From Desulfobacula sp. (GTDB lineage Bacteria > Desulfobacterota > Desulfobacteria > Desulfobacterales > Desulfobacteraceae): a stretch of 42,818 bases of DNA. The stretch covers positions 1 through 42,818 of the forward strand of contig VMSR01000197.1 of NCBI GenBank assembly GCA_013792075.1, in the 5' to 3' direction. Below, piece after piece: positions 7,905-16,954 of this stretch (position 1 is its first letter; every line of letters starts with the position of its first letter). The translations under genes and the position numbers were made by a program. The notes under the pieces were generated by a model, which was given only the letters and a program-made list of their open reading frames with translations, had not been told where the DNA came from and made no database searches.

Positions 7905-8740
7905 GCATCATGGACATGACGGAACAGATCATCCGGTTGGCCTTGTTTGAAGATTCCGGTCTTGGAGATATCACAACCGAGAGTATTTTGCCGGCCCCCT
8001 GCAAGGGACGCGGGGTGATCATTGCCAAGGAATCTTTGGTTCTTGGGGGAATCACTGTGGCCAAAAAGGTGTTTCACCTGCTGGATCCGGCCATTGCCTG
8101 CACCTCTGCCTTTAAAGACGGGGATGTAATCGAAGACGGCCAGATCCTTTTTGAGGCAGAAGGGGACCTGTTGTGCCTGCTCAAGGGGGAACGGGTTGCT
8201 TTGAATTTTTTGCAGCGGCTCTCGGGGATTGCCACTTTGACCCGAACCTTTGTTGAAACCCTTGACAACCCAAAGGTTCGCCTCACGGACACGAGAAAAA
8301 CCACACCGGGTTTTCGGATTCTTGAAAAAGATGCCGTCAGGGCAGGGGGGGGGCACAACCACCGCATGTCGCTCTTTGACGGCATTTTAATCAAGGACAA
8401 CCATATTGCCGTTGCAGGCTCCATTGCAGCGGCGGTTCGTGCGGTTCGGGCACGGACCTCCCACTTGATGAAAATCGAGGTGGAGGTCTCCTGCATGGAT
8501 GAAGTCAGGCAGGCTGTTGACGCCAATGTTGAGGTAATCATGCTGGACAATATGGATACCAAGGCCATGGCCGAAGCCGTGGCCTATATAAGGGGGAGGG
8601 CAATTGTGGAAGCCTCTGGAAATGTCAGTCTTTCTACCCTGAATGCCATTGCAGCCACAGGGGTGGATGTGATTTCCTGCGGAGCCTTGACCCACCAGGC
8701 CAGATCTGTTGATCTGAGCATGCGGATTAATCGCCTCTGA
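7901..8740 (+). CDS. nadC: Nicotinate-nucleotide pyrophosphorylase (carboxylating)
   Basis: Quinolinate phosphoribosyltransferase: quinolinate plus PRPP gives nicotinate mononucleotide, CO2 and PPi in de novo NAD synthesis. The 279 residues match the family. The open-faced N-terminal domain starts with ALFEDSGLGDITTE; substrate-binding residues include the DTRKTTPGFR motif, the GGGHNHRMSLFDGILIKDNH segment, EVEVSC, MLDNMD and EASGNVSL. The frame can start at GTG 7901, overlapping the valS stop by four bases, or at ATG 7910; both give the full domain. No nadA or nadB lies nearby, and the valS linkage probably reflects operon arrangement rather than function. Confidence 0.96.
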   Translation: MSIMDMTEQIIRLALFEDSGLGDITTESILPAPCKGRGVIIAKESLVLGGITVAKKVFHLLDPAIACTSAFKDGDVIEDGQILFEAEGDLLCLLKGERVALNFLQRLSGIATLTRTFVETLDNPKVRLTDTRKTTPGFRILEKDAVRAGGGHNHRMSLFDGILIKDNHIAVAGSIAAAVRAVRARTSHLMKIEVEVSCMDEVRQAVDANVEVIMLDNMDTKAMAEAVAYIRGRAIVEASGNVSLSTLNAIAATGVDVISCGALTHQARSVDLSMRINRL

Positions 8741-8777
8741 ATTGATTGATTGTAAATTTTGGGTAAGGTAAAAAAAA

Positions 8778-9674
8778 TCAGGAAGCGGTCAGTTTATTCC
8801 GTCCGGTTTCCTTGGATTTGTACAGGGCCTTGTCCGCGCGTCGGATAAAGGCAGTGAAATCTTCTCCGTCCACTAGTTCGCTGGCCCCGAGGCTTACGGT
8901 GACAGATACCTCTTTTCCCTTTTCGGGAACAAAAATTTCAGCTGCAATCTTGTCTTTTATCCTGGCGCCGACCACGCAGGCCATTTTAATATCGCTTTCA
9001 GGCAGGAGGATGGCAAATTCTTCCCCGCCATACCGATAGGCGGTGTCCATGGAACGCATGCATTCGCTGATAACGCGTCCGATACGCATTAAAACCTCAT
9101 CTCCTTCAAGGTGGCCCCAGGTGTCATTGTAGCGTTTGAAAAAATCAATGTCCAGAATCAGCAGGGACAATGCTCTGGAATAACGGTTATAACGCTCTAT
9201 TTCCTGTTTTATCTGATGGAAAAACTGCCGGGAGTTATACAGCCCGGTCAGGGCATCGGTAATGGCGAGCTGTTTCATTTCCGTGAGCAAAAGTGCCCGT
9301 TCTTTTTTGAATTCAGATTCCCGCAACACCCGCTTGATTCTCAGGTCCAGCTCTTCAAACCGAAAGGGTTTGAAAATAAAATCACTGGCCCCGGCTTTAA
9401 CCGCTTCTTCATAGGAATAGTCGGCAGAGTAACCGGTCATCACCATGACATCAATATCAAATTTTGACTTGATTTTTTTGGTCAGCTCAAGCCCGTCCAT
9501 GCCCTGCATCATGATGTCCGTGAGCACCATATCTGCATCAAAATTTTTTAAAATGGTCAATGCCTCTTTGGCATTGAGGGCGCTTTTAACATTATAGGAG
9601 AGAATTTTGAGATATTCTTCCACCGATTCCTTGATGGCAACATCGTCGTCCACAATCAGAATAGAATACGTCAT
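8778..9674 (-). CDS. Response regulator with GGDEF output: diguanylate cyclase
   Basis: 298 residues. Receiver domain 1-120 with acidic pocket DDD at 9-11, phospho-acceptor Asp53 (VLTDIMM), Thr80 (MTGYS) and Lys102 (FKPF). A GGDEF domain follows, with ITDALTGLYNSRQF, DIDFFKRYNDTWGH and the active-site loop GGEEF at 216-220, which is compatible with making c-di-GMP from GTP. RSMD at 207-210 sits five residues before GGEEF, the position of the inhibitory I-site, so product feedback is likely. The architecture is PleD/WspR-like. No histidine kinase is adjacent, so the input is unknown. AGGAGA precedes the ATG. It is divergent from lepA. Confidence 0.94.
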   Translation of the reverse strand: MTYSILIVDDDVAIKESVEEYLKILSYNVKSALNAKEALTILKNFDADMVLTDIMMQGMDGLELTKKIKSKFDIDVMVMTGYSADYSYEEAVKAGASDFIFKPFRFEELDLRIKRVLRESEFKKERALLLTEMKQLAITDALTGLYNSRQFFHQIKQEIERYNRYSRALSLLILDIDFFKRYNDTWGHLEGDEVLMRIGRVISECMRSMDTAYRYGGEEFAILLPESDIKMACVVGARIKDKIAAEIFVPEKGKEVSVTVSLGASELVDGEDFTAFIRRADKALYKSKETGRNKLTAS

Positions 9675-9711
9675 GGTTTTTCTCCTGGAAATGATTATAC
9701 CCGAGCTTATC

Positions 9712-9740
9712 TTGACACTTTTGAGCGTACTTGGTAAATG
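9712..9740 (+). promoter_or_regulatory. Candidate lepA promoter
   Basis: Perfect -35 hexamer TTGACA at 9712-9717, a 17-base spacer, and a weak -10 TAAATG at 9735-9740, about 60 bases before the lepA start. Confidence 0.35.
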
Positions 9741-9763
9741 TATATAAACAGAATTAAGCTAGA

Positions 9764-9780
9764 TAGATGATATTTGTCAA
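9764..9780 (-). promoter_or_regulatory. -35 side of a candidate promoter for the GGDEF gene
   Basis: On the minus strand TTGACA occupies 9780-9775, with AT-rich -10-like CTTAAT about 16 bases further on, just before 9752. It faces the diguanylate cyclase gene and overlaps the region serving lepA divergently. Only the -35 is convincing. Confidence 0.28.
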
Positions 9781-9800
9781 CTCTTAAGTGCGGAGCCCAA

Positions 9801-11603
9801 TTGAAGTTAGATAAAAACAATATTAGAAATTTTAGTATCATTGCCCACATTGACCATGGCAAGTCCACCCTGTCAGACCGCCTGATCCAATTGTCCGGAA
9901 TCATATCTGACAGAGATATGAAAGAGCAGATTTTAGATTCCATGGACATTGAACGGGAACGGGGGATTACCATCAAGTCCCAGACCGTCTCCCTTCCCTA
10001 TACCGCCCCGGACGGTACTCAATATCTGTTAAATCTCATTGACACGCCCGGCCATGTGGATTTTTCCTACGAGGTTTCCAGGGCCCTTGCCGCCTGTGAA
10101 GGCGCTCTGATCATTGTGGATGCCACCCAGGGGGTTGAAGCCCAGACCCTTGCCAATTTATACCTTGCCATGGAACATAACCTTAAGATTATCCCCATCA
10201 TCAACAAGATTGATCTGCCTTCGGCTGCCATTGACTGGGCCCGGGATCAGATCGAAGAAGACCTGGGTCTGGATCCTGCAGATGCCCTCCTGGTGTCTGC
10301 CAAGACCGGCATCGGTGTTGACAAGATTTTCCAGGCCGTTGTACAGGGAATCCCCTGTCCTGTTTCGGAAAATACAGGAAATTTCAAAGCCCTGATTTTT
10401 GATTCCCATTACGATTCTTTCAGGGGAACCATTGTTCATTTTCGGATATTTGACGGATCCATAAAAAAAGGGGACAAAATCCGGTTCATGTCCAATAATT
10501 CCCAGTACAAGGTGGAAGAAGTCGGATTGTTTCAAATCAAAAGAAACCCCCAGGACCAGCTCATAGCAGGGCAGGTGGGGTATTTTATCGCCGGCATCAA
10601 AAACATCAGCGATGTAAAAACAGGAGACACAGTGACCATGCCGGACCGGCCCTGTAACAAGGCCTTGGGCGGGTTCAGGGAACCGACTTCCGTGGTCTTT
10701 TCCTCCATGTATCCCGTGGCATCGGACGATTATGAAGAACTCACCGATGCCCTGGAAAAGCTCAAGCTCAATGATGCCTCCCTGGTGTATGAAAAAGACA
10801 GTTCAGCGGCCCTGGGGTTTGGCTATAGATGCGGATTCCTGGGACTTTTGCATCTGGAAGTTGTCCAGGAACGGCTGGAACGGGAATATGACATTTCCCT
10901 GATTCTCACCTCCCCATCGGTTCAATATGAGGTCACCTACACCAGCGGGGAGGTTAAAATTATTGACAACCCGACCGCCTATCCGGATCCCATGGAAATC
11001 AGCCGGACCCGGGAACCCTTTATCAATGCCTCCATCATTGTTCCGGACAAATACATGGGCAATGTGATGCAGGTCTGCCATGAGTTTCGGGGGGTCAGTA
11101 AAAATTACCAATACCTGACCTCCAACCGCATGGAAATGAAATTTGAACTGCCCCTGGCCGAAGTGGTGTATGAATTTTATGACCGGCTAAAAAGTGTGAC
11201 CCAGGGTTATGGGTCCTTTGATTATCAGATTGCCGGATACCAGGATACCGATTTGGTTAAACTGGATTTTCTCATCAATTCAGAACGGGTGGATGCCCTG
11301 TCCCAGCTCATCCACCGGGACAAGGCCGAAGCCCGTGGCAGGACCGCCTGTAAAAAATTAAGGGAAGAGATCCCGAGACAGCAGTTTAAAATTCCCATCC
11401 AGGCGGCCATTGGCGGCAAAATCGTTGCCCGGGAAACCATTTCCGCCTTTAGAAAAGATGTAACTGCCAAGTGTTATGGTGGGGATATTTCCAGAAAGCG
11501 GAAACTATTGGAAAAACAGAAAAAGGGGAAAAAACGCATGAAAATGGTGGGATCTGTTGAGATTCCCCAGTCTGCTTTTTTGTCTGTTTTGAAAAGCGAT
11601 TAG
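9801..11603 (+). CDS. lepA: Elongation factor 4 (LepA), ribosome back-translocating GTPase
   Basis: Translational GTPase that binds the ribosome and remodels stalled or initiating complexes. I choose TTG 9801 (product MKLDKNNIRNFSIIAHIDHG) because CGGAG lies seven bases upstream and it gives 600 residues, the usual LepA length; the frame remains open back to 9774. G1 is AHIDHGKST, G2 region RERGITIK, G3 DTPGHVDF, G4 NKID, G5 SAK. The LepA-specific C-terminal domain is recognisable by LIHRDKAEARGR and the basic end KKLLEKQKKGKKRMKMVG. It ends four bases inside the convergent HAD gene. Confidence 0.96.
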   Translation: MKLDKNNIRNFSIIAHIDHGKSTLSDRLIQLSGIISDRDMKEQILDSMDIERERGITIKSQTVSLPYTAPDGTQYLLNLIDTPGHVDFSYEVSRALAACEGALIIVDATQGVEAQTLANLYLAMEHNLKIIPIINKIDLPSAAIDWARDQIEEDLGLDPADALLVSAKTGIGVDKIFQAVVQGIPCPVSENTGNFKALIFDSHYDSFRGTIVHFRIFDGSIKKGDKIRFMSNNSQYKVEEVGLFQIKRNPQDQLIAGQVGYFIAGIKNISDVKTGDTVTMPDRPCNKALGGFREPTSVVFSSMYPVASDDYEELTDALEKLKLNDASLVYEKDSSAALGFGYRCGFLGLLHLEVVQERLEREYDISLILTSPSVQYEVTYTSGEVKIIDNPTAYPDPMEISRTREPFINASIIVPDKYMGNVMQVCHEFRGVSKNYQYLTSNRMEMKFELPLAEVVYEFYDRLKSVTQGYGSFDYQIAGYQDTDLVKLDFLINSERVDALSQLIHRDKAEARGRTACKKLREEIPRQQFKIPIQAAIGGKIVARETISAFRKDVTAKCYGGDISRKRKLLEKQKKGKKRMKMVGSVEIPQSAFLSVLKSD

Positions 11604-12412
11604 GGACTGGGAGGGGCAGTGGGCGATGGAACAAGGCGCTTGACCAGTTCCGCAAACCCAAACCCTCCTTTTCCCTTTGTGATCCAGGCAGGCTTGAATC
11701 TAAGCCTGTCGCAAAAATCAAGCACGTTGGCAACACCCACAGCATTTGGGAAATATTCAAACATGGGCTCGTCATTTAGGGAATCTCCCACAAAAATAAC
11801 ATTTTCTCTGACGGCATCCAGGTCTGTTTTAAATATTTCCCGAAAGAGTATGCGGGTTGTGGTCAGTTTGTCATAGGCGCCAAACCACCCGTTTACGTGG
11901 ATGGAGCTGATCTTTGCCGTTGCAGTGTTTGCTTCAAAGATATCCACAATTTTTTGAATATCCGATTGGGGAAGAAGGGGGACATCTTCGGCAAAATCAA
12001 TGGCAAGGTCTGCTTCCCTGTAAGCCTGATCTGCCGACACCACACACCCGGAAATTGTGGACAGAATTTTTTGTTTTACAATGGCAAGTTTGTGCTTGTC
12101 CTGTTCCCGTTCCCGATCTGTCTTAACATACCGGCGGATCATTTTTTTTTGATGGGTATCATACACAAAATAAAAGGCCCCGTTTTCACCGACAACACCG
12201 TGGACGGGCCACATCCTGGCAATATGATCGCACCACCCCCCGGGTCTGCCTGTGATGGGAACAACTTTTATCCCCGCATTATACAGGTTTTCCAAGGCAC
12301 AGAATGCGCAGGAAGGGATTCTGCCGTCACAGGTGAGGGTGTCATCAATATCTGTCAAAAGATAGGTGACGGCTGTCCGTTTTTTCTCTGGAAATTCTGC
12401 AATGGGTTTCAT
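11600..12412 (-). CDS. HAD-superfamily (Cof/IIB-like) phosphatase in the ugp operon
   Basis: Cytoplasmic haloacid-dehalogenase phosphatase, 270 residues from ATG 12412. A TTG at 12430 inside the end of ugpE is the alternative and adds six residues. Motif I is LLTDIDDTLT (nucleophile Asp21, acid/base Asp23), motif II Thr in PITGRPGGW, motif III a Lys in the cap-to-core region, and motif IV GDSLNDEPMF. The cap position between motifs II and III is typical of HAD-IIB, the group containing sugar-phosphate and mannosyl-3-phosphoglycerate phosphatases. It begins one base after the ugpE stop, so it is translationally coupled. I infer that it removes phosphate from an imported phospho-compound or a derivative; the substrate is not shown by the sequence. 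Confidence 0.85.
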   Translation of the reverse strand: MKPIAEFPEKKRTAVTYLLTDIDDTLTCDGRIPSCAFCALENLYNAGIKVVPITGRPGGWCDHIARMWPVHGVVGENGAFYFVYDTHQKKMIRRYVKTDREREQDKHKLAIVKQKILSTISGCVVSADQAYREADLAIDFAEDVPLLPQSDIQKIVDIFEANTATAKISSIHVNGWFGAYDKLTTTRILFREIFKTDLDAVRENVIFVGDSLNDEPMFEYFPNAVGVANVLDFCDRLRFKPAWITKGKGGFGFAELVKRLVPSPTAPPSP

Positions 12413-12413
12413 G

Positions 12414-13334
12414 CTATTTTTCTTTTTCAATCAATCCTTTTACAAACCATCGTTGCATGAACAATACGACCAGAACGGGAGGGAGCAATACCAGGAGGGT
12501 CCCGCAAAGGGCGACATTCCACTCGGGAAGATCATCTGCCTGGGGGATCAGGTTCTGAAGACCAATGACGGCTGTGGTCATTTTAGGATTGGTTGTGATC
12601 AGCAGGGGCCAAAGGTATTGATTGTACCCGTATACAAATTCAATGACCACAAGGGCGGCAATATTGGTCTTGGACAAGGGGAACAGGATTTTTCTGAAAA
12701 ACATCATGGGCGAGGCCCCGTCTAGTTTTGCCGCCTCACACAGTTCTTCGGGAACGGTTAAAAAAAACTGCCGGAACAAAAAGGTGCAGGTTGCCGATGC
12801 AATAAGGGGCAGAATCAGCCCGGTATAGCTGTCCAGCAGGCTCCAGTTTAAATTGACGACAATATCATGGCCGCTGACCCATGACCAAAGACCGTCCAGG
12901 TGCAGAACATTCCATATGGCCTGGAGGGGGCTTAGGATATTGGCCGCCATTTCATAGGTGGGCAGGATCCTGACTTCCACCGGGAGCATCAATGTACAGA
13001 AAACCGATGCAAAGGCGATTTTTCTGAATCGATAGTCAAAATATACAATGGAAAAAGCACCGATCATGGATACGCCGATTTTGCCCACGGTAATACCCGA
13101 AGCCATGATAAAGGAATTGAGAATCTGGGTTCCCAGGTCTCCCCGTGTCCAGGCCTCTTTCATATTGACAAAAAACTGGTTGCCCGGGATAAAGGGCATG
13201 GGGATTTTTGAAACATCTTCCAAGGTCTGGGTGGCTGCAATCAGGCTGTAAATGATGGGAAATCCAACAATCAGTATTCCCAGCATTAAAAATGCATAGG
13301 TAAAAAAATCGAGTAACGGGGTTTTTTCAACCAT
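12414..13334 (-). CDS. ugpE: Ugp-type ABC transporter permease
   Basis: Inner-membrane permease of a CUT1-family ABC importer, 306 residues, with hydrophobic segments at the N-terminus (FLMLGILIVGFPIIYSLI) and throughout. The EAA loop that docks on the ATPase reads EAAKLDGASPMMFFRKILFP, and the following SKTNIAALVVIEFVYGYNQY resembles E. coli UgpE closely. The start follows the ugpA stop by five bases, with GGTGG overlapping the end of ugpA. It pairs with UgpA to form the channel for sn-glycerol-3-phosphate or glycerophosphodiesters, if the Ugp assignment is right. Confidence 0.93.
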   Translation of the reverse strand: MVEKTPLLDFFTYAFLMLGILIVGFPIIYSLIAATQTLEDVSKIPMPFIPGNQFFVNMKEAWTRGDLGTQILNSFIMASGITVGKIGVSMIGAFSIVYFDYRFRKIAFASVFCTLMLPVEVRILPTYEMAANILSPLQAIWNVLHLDGLWSWVSGHDIVVNLNWSLLDSYTGLILPLIASATCTFLFRQFFLTVPEELCEAAKLDGASPMMFFRKILFPLSKTNIAALVVIEFVYGYNQYLWPLLITTNPKMTTAVIGLQNLIPQADDLPEWNVALCGTLLVLLPPVLVVLFMQRWFVKGLIEKEK

Positions 13335-13339
13335 GATAT

Positions 13340-14230
13340 TTATCCACCATATTGTACCTTCTTTTCAACAAACCTGAACTGGAGAAAGGTGATCACAATG
13401 ATCAGGGACATGAGAACCACTGACTGGGCTGCCGATGACCCAAGATTTAAGCCCACAAATCCGTCCTGGTATACCTTGTAAACCAGGATATTGGTGGAAC
13501 CGCCGGGCCCTCCCTGGGTCACGGTATGAATAATGCCGAATGTTTCAAAAAAAGAATAAATAATGTTCATCACCGATAGAAAGAAGAATGTCGGAGACAA
13601 CAGAGGAAATGAAATGAACCAGAATCTTTTAAGGGGGCTTGCACCGTCAATGGCGGCAGCCTCAATCAAAGATTTGGGAATTGCCTGCATTCCGGCCATG
13701 AAAAACACAAAATTATAGCTGACCTGCTTCCAGGCACTGGCCATGACGATCATCGCCATGGCATCTTTTCCGTAGAGAACCGGGTTCCAGTCGATTCCCA
13801 TAACATTTTTAATGGCCAGGGCAATAATCCCATAGGAGGGATGGAGCAAAAAAAGCCACATGATGCCCGAGATGGCCGGGGCCACTGCATAGGGCCAGAT
13901 CAGCAGGGTTCGGACCAATGCGGTGGCTTTCAACGCCCGGTTGGCCATGGCGGCAATAAAAAGCCCCAGGGAGATGGAGACAGCGGCAACTGCAATACTG
14001 AAGGTAAAGGTGATGAAAATCGATTCCAGGTAAAGGGGATCTGTAAACAATTCAATATAATTGTAGAACCACACAAAGGTGGATCGCTGCCCAAAGGGAT
14101 CACTTAAAAGAAAAGACTGAAGGATGCCCTGGATGGCCGGCCAGTAGAAAAAGGTCAGGGTTACCAGCATCTGTGGAAAAATCAGCAGATAGGGCAGGTA
14201 TTTGGATTTGAAAAAGGAACGCTTTATCAT
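13340..14230 (-). CDS. ugpA: Ugp-type ABC transporter permease
   Basis: Inner-membrane permease of the same importer. I start it at ATG 14230 (MIKRSFFKSKYLPYLLIFPQ), giving 296 residues, essentially the length of E. coli UgpA, with AAAGAGAA upstream; the open frame back to TTG 14254 runs into the hairpin. Hydrophobic segments start at YLLIFPQMLVTLTFFYWPAI. The EAA loop reads EAAAIDGASPLKRFWFISFP. It lies downstream of a terminator-like hairpin that separates it from ugpB, so it should be made in smaller amounts than the binding protein. Confidence 0.93.
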   Translation of the reverse strand: MIKRSFFKSKYLPYLLIFPQMLVTLTFFYWPAIQGILQSFLLSDPFGQRSTFVWFYNYIELFTDPLYLESIFITFTFSIAVAAVSISLGLFIAAMANRALKATALVRTLLIWPYAVAPAISGIMWLFLLHPSYGIIALAIKNVMGIDWNPVLYGKDAMAMIVMASAWKQVSYNFVFFMAGMQAIPKSLIEAAAIDGASPLKRFWFISFPLLSPTFFFLSVMNIIYSFFETFGIIHTVTQGGPGGSTNILVYKVYQDGFVGLNLGSSAAQSVVLMSLIIVITFLQFRFVEKKVQYGG

Positions 14231-14252
14231 AAAGTTCTCTTTGTTATGGGAC

Positions 14253-14294
14253 AAAAAAGGAGCCGGATAAAGTATCCATTGATCCGGCTCCTTT
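14253..14294 (-). terminator. Intra-operon terminator/attenuator between ugpB and ugpA
   Basis: A perfect 13-bp stem, AAAGGAGCCGGAT (14256-14268) with its complement at 14282-14294 around a 13-base loop. On the minus strand it is followed by six T (14258-14253). It follows the ugpB stop by ten bases. Partial termination here would give more binding protein than permease, as is usual for such importers. Confidence 0.88.
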
Positions 14295-14303
14295 GGGATC
14301 TAT

Positions 14304-15632
14304 TTATTTATAGGTTTTTTCAAAGGTTCTCAACTGGTCGTTACTTCTTGCGGCAGCATCATCCAGGGCTTTCTGGGGAGATTTGGTCCCGTTCCAGACC
14401 TGCTCCAGTTCTTCATTGATGATATTTCTGATCTGAACAAAATACCCCAGTCGCAGGCCCCTTGATATTCTGGTGGGAACTGCCCGGTTGATCTGATCAA
14501 TCCCCACGGCTTGAAAGGGATTGGCATTAAAATAGCCTTTGGCTTTCAAACTTTCATAGGCATCAATGGTAATGGGGAAATACCCGGTTTGTTCGTGCCA
14601 GTATTCCTGCATGTCATTGGATGCCAGAAATTTTAAAAAAGCAGCCACACCCTTATACTCTTCTTTTGTGTGACCATTGAGTACCCATAGGGATGCCCCG
14701 CCGATAATACTGTTCTGGGGTTTTTCTGTGCCGGCTTCAATCGGAAGGGGTGCCAGGTCCCATTTAAAATCCTTGACCGTTTTTTGCAATTTTGCGATTC
14801 CGCTGACAGAGTCCATATAAATGGCCGCATTTTGCGCCATAAATTCAGCCTGGGGCCCCTGGTATTTCTGGCCGCCGTACATGAACCGGTTGTCATCTGC
14901 CCATGATTTAAGCCGGGTGATATGCTTTACCACCTGGGGGTTGTTAATCTTAAGCTCACAGTCTAATCCTTCGTACCCGTTGGCCTTGCTGGCAAAGGCA
15001 ATGTTGTGAATGGCGCTGTAATTTTCAACCTGGGTCCAGGACTGCCATGCGGTCACCATGCCGGCTGGCGCAATCTTGGCATCTACAATTTTTTTGGTGA
15101 TCTCACCCAATTCATCCCAGGTCACGGGGACAGTTTTGGACAAAGGGGCGATGCCTGCTTTTTCGAACATATCTGTATTGTAATACATGACAGGTGTGGA
15201 CGAATTAAAGGGCATGGACATGAGATTTCCGTCGGCGTTCATATAATAGGAGAGAACCGCCTGGAGATATCTGGACCAGTCCACATTCATTCCGGCGTCC
15301 TCCATCAGTTTATAAACCGGGTAGATGGCGCCGGACAGCATCATGGTCTGGGTTCCCACTTCAAACACCTGGAGAACATGGGGTTGCTTTTTTGCCCTGA
15401 AAGCGGCAACACCGGCGTTCATTACCTCATCATAGTTCCCCTTGTTGGTGCCGACGACCTTGTACAATGACTGGGACGCATTAAAGTCTGTGATCATTTT
15501 TTCGACCACATCTCCTCTGGGGCCTCTCATGGCATGCCAGAAGTCAATGGTAAGCGGTGCGGCAAAGGCCGATGCCGGCAGGGCAAGACCCAGGGCAATG
15601 ATTAAAAATAGAATGGATTTTAATACTTTCAT
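14304..15632 (-). CDS. ugpB: Periplasmic sn-glycerol-3-phosphate-type binding protein
   Basis: Extracellular solute-binding protein family 1, 442 residues. A Sec signal peptide occupies about 1-24 (basic MKVLK, hydrophobic core, cleavage near AFA-AP). Mature protein begins LTIDFWHAMRGPRGDVVEKM; the W-H-A-M-x-G motif and the segments YYNTDMFEKAG, GGQKYQGPQAEFM and GGASLWVLNG are UgpB-like and include ligand-site regions. AAGGAG lies ahead of the ATG. It is the first gene of the minus-strand operon and is divergent from the ATPase gene. The named ligand is glycerol-3-phosphate or a glycerophosphodiester; other polyol phosphates are possible. Confidence 0.93.
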   Translation of the reverse strand: MKVLKSILFLIIALGLALPASAFAAPLTIDFWHAMRGPRGDVVEKMITDFNASQSLYKVVGTNKGNYDEVMNAGVAAFRAKKQPHVLQVFEVGTQTMMLSGAIYPVYKLMEDAGMNVDWSRYLQAVLSYYMNADGNLMSMPFNSSTPVMYYNTDMFEKAGIAPLSKTVPVTWDELGEITKKIVDAKIAPAGMVTAWQSWTQVENYSAIHNIAFASKANGYEGLDCELKINNPQVVKHITRLKSWADDNRFMYGGQKYQGPQAEFMAQNAAIYMDSVSGIAKLQKTVKDFKWDLAPLPIEAGTEKPQNSIIGGASLWVLNGHTKEEYKGVAAFLKFLASNDMQEYWHEQTGYFPITIDAYESLKAKGYFNANPFQAVGIDQINRAVPTRISRGLRLGYFVQIRNIINEELEQVWNGTKSPQKALDDAAARSNDQLRTFEKTYK

Positions 15633-15715
15633 TTAATCTTTCTCCTTATCTATGAAGACGGTTAGACGGGTTTGTTGGACAGCCAAATTTTAAGTTTTCC
15701 TGGTACATTCCTACA

Positions 15716-15744
15716 AATTTATTCGGATATTGCCGGGGAGTCAA
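15716..15744 (-). promoter_or_regulatory. Candidate ugpB promoter
   Basis: On the minus strand: -35 TTGACT (15744-15739), 17-base spacer, -10 TAAATT (15721-15716), about 84 bases before the ugpB ATG. No obvious Pho box was recognised in the 212-base divergent region. Confidence 0.5.
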
Positions 15745-15844
15745 GGTTAAACTGATTTTTTAAAAAGATTTGCATATTGTACTATTTTGGTGTTTGATAG
15801 GCATAAAATTTTTTTTAAAAAATATACAAAGTTGGGATGATCAC

Positions 15845-16942
15845 ATGGCAGAGCTTAAATTGGAAAATATTGTTAAAAAATATGGAAAAACCCAGGTGGT
15901 TCACGGGATTAACCTGGATATAAAAGACAAAGAGTTCATTGTTCTGGTGGGCCCTTCCGGGTGTGGTAAATCCACAGTTCTTCGGATGATAGCAGGACTT
16001 GAGGAAATCAGCGGCGGCACCATTTCAATTGATGATGTTGTTGTCAATGATATCGCACCCAAGGACCGGGGCCTGGCCATGGTGTTTCAGAATTATGCCC
16101 TTTATCCCCATATGAATGTATTTGACAATATGTCCTTTGGGCTAAAACTGAGCAAGAGGCCCAAACAGGAGATAAAACAGCGGGTAGAAGAAGTGGCAAC
16201 GGTTCTGGGGCTTGAAGACCTGCTGTTGAGAAAACCCCATGAACTTTCCGGAGGACAGCGCCAGCGGGTGGCCATGGGGCGGGCCATGGTCAGGAAGCCC
16301 TCTATTTTTTTGTTTGATGAACCCTTGTCAAACCTGGATGCCAAGCTTCGTATTCAGATGAGAGCCGAAATAAAATTAATGCACCAGCGGCTTGATTCCA
16401 CCATGGTGTATGTGACCCATGACCAGGTGGAAGCCATGACCCTGGCCGACCGGATTGTGGTGCTCAAAAACGGATACATTGAGCAGGTCGGCACTCCCCT
16501 TGAATTGTTCGCACATCCTGCAAATGTTTTTGTTGCAGGGTTCATCGGCACTCCGCCCATGAACCTTGTTGACGGTAAAATCAGTAAAGATAAGGACAAA
16601 ATTTTTGTTCAATTTGAAACAGGGCTTAAGATTCCTGTTCCGGACAAGGAAGAAACGGCGCTGGTCCATGATCAAAAGGTTGTATTGGGGCTTCGTGCTG
16701 AAGAGATCGTACCGGTCACGCCCCATACCCAGCTTCCCCTGGAATGGAGATTTCCCGGAAAGGTCATGGTCGTTGAACCATTGGGAAATGAAACCCATCT
16801 TCACGTGGATATTCTGGGTGTAAAGATGATGTCCAGGGGTGAAGGACGTCAGCTGTTAAGGCCGAATCAGGAGATAACACTGGGCCTGAATCTTTCTGAA
16901 TTGCATTTGTTCGATGCAAAAACCACCCGGGTTGTTTATTAA
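15845..16942 (+). CDS. ugpC: Ugp-type ABC transporter ATP-binding protein
   Basis: Cytoplasmic ATPase of the importer, 365 residues from ATG 15845 ([20 protein letters not shown]); the frame is open back to 15770 but those residues are not family-like. Walker A GPSGCGKS at 36-43, Q-loop [10 protein letters not shown], signature LSGGQ at 134-138, Walker B IFLFDEP at 155-161, D-loop SNLDAK, H-loop THD. The C-terminal third is a TOBE/MalK-type regulatory domain. It is divergent from ugpB-A-E, so the importer is made from two back-to-back units sharing one control region. It converges on the M20 peptidase gene with a gap of 12 bases. Confidence 0.94.
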   Translation: MAELKLENIVKKYGKTQVVHGINLDIKDKEFIVLVGPSGCGKSTVLRMIAGLEEISGGTISIDDVVVNDIAPKDRGLAMVFQNYALYPHMNVFDNMSFGLKLSKRPKQEIKQRVEEVATVLGLEDLLLRKPHELSGGQRQRVAMGRAMVRKPSIFLFDEPLSNLDAKLRIQMRAEIKLMHQRLDSTMVYVTHDQVEAMTLADRIVVLKNGYIEQVGTPLELFAHPANVFVAGFIGTPPMNLVDGKISKDKDKIFVQFETGLKIPVPDKEETALVHDQKVVLGLRAEEIVPVTPHTQLPLEWRFPGKVMVVEPLGNETHLHVDILGVKMMSRGEGRQLLRPNQEITLGLNLSELHLFDAKTTRVVY

Positions 16943-16954
16943 TCCAGTATTTGT

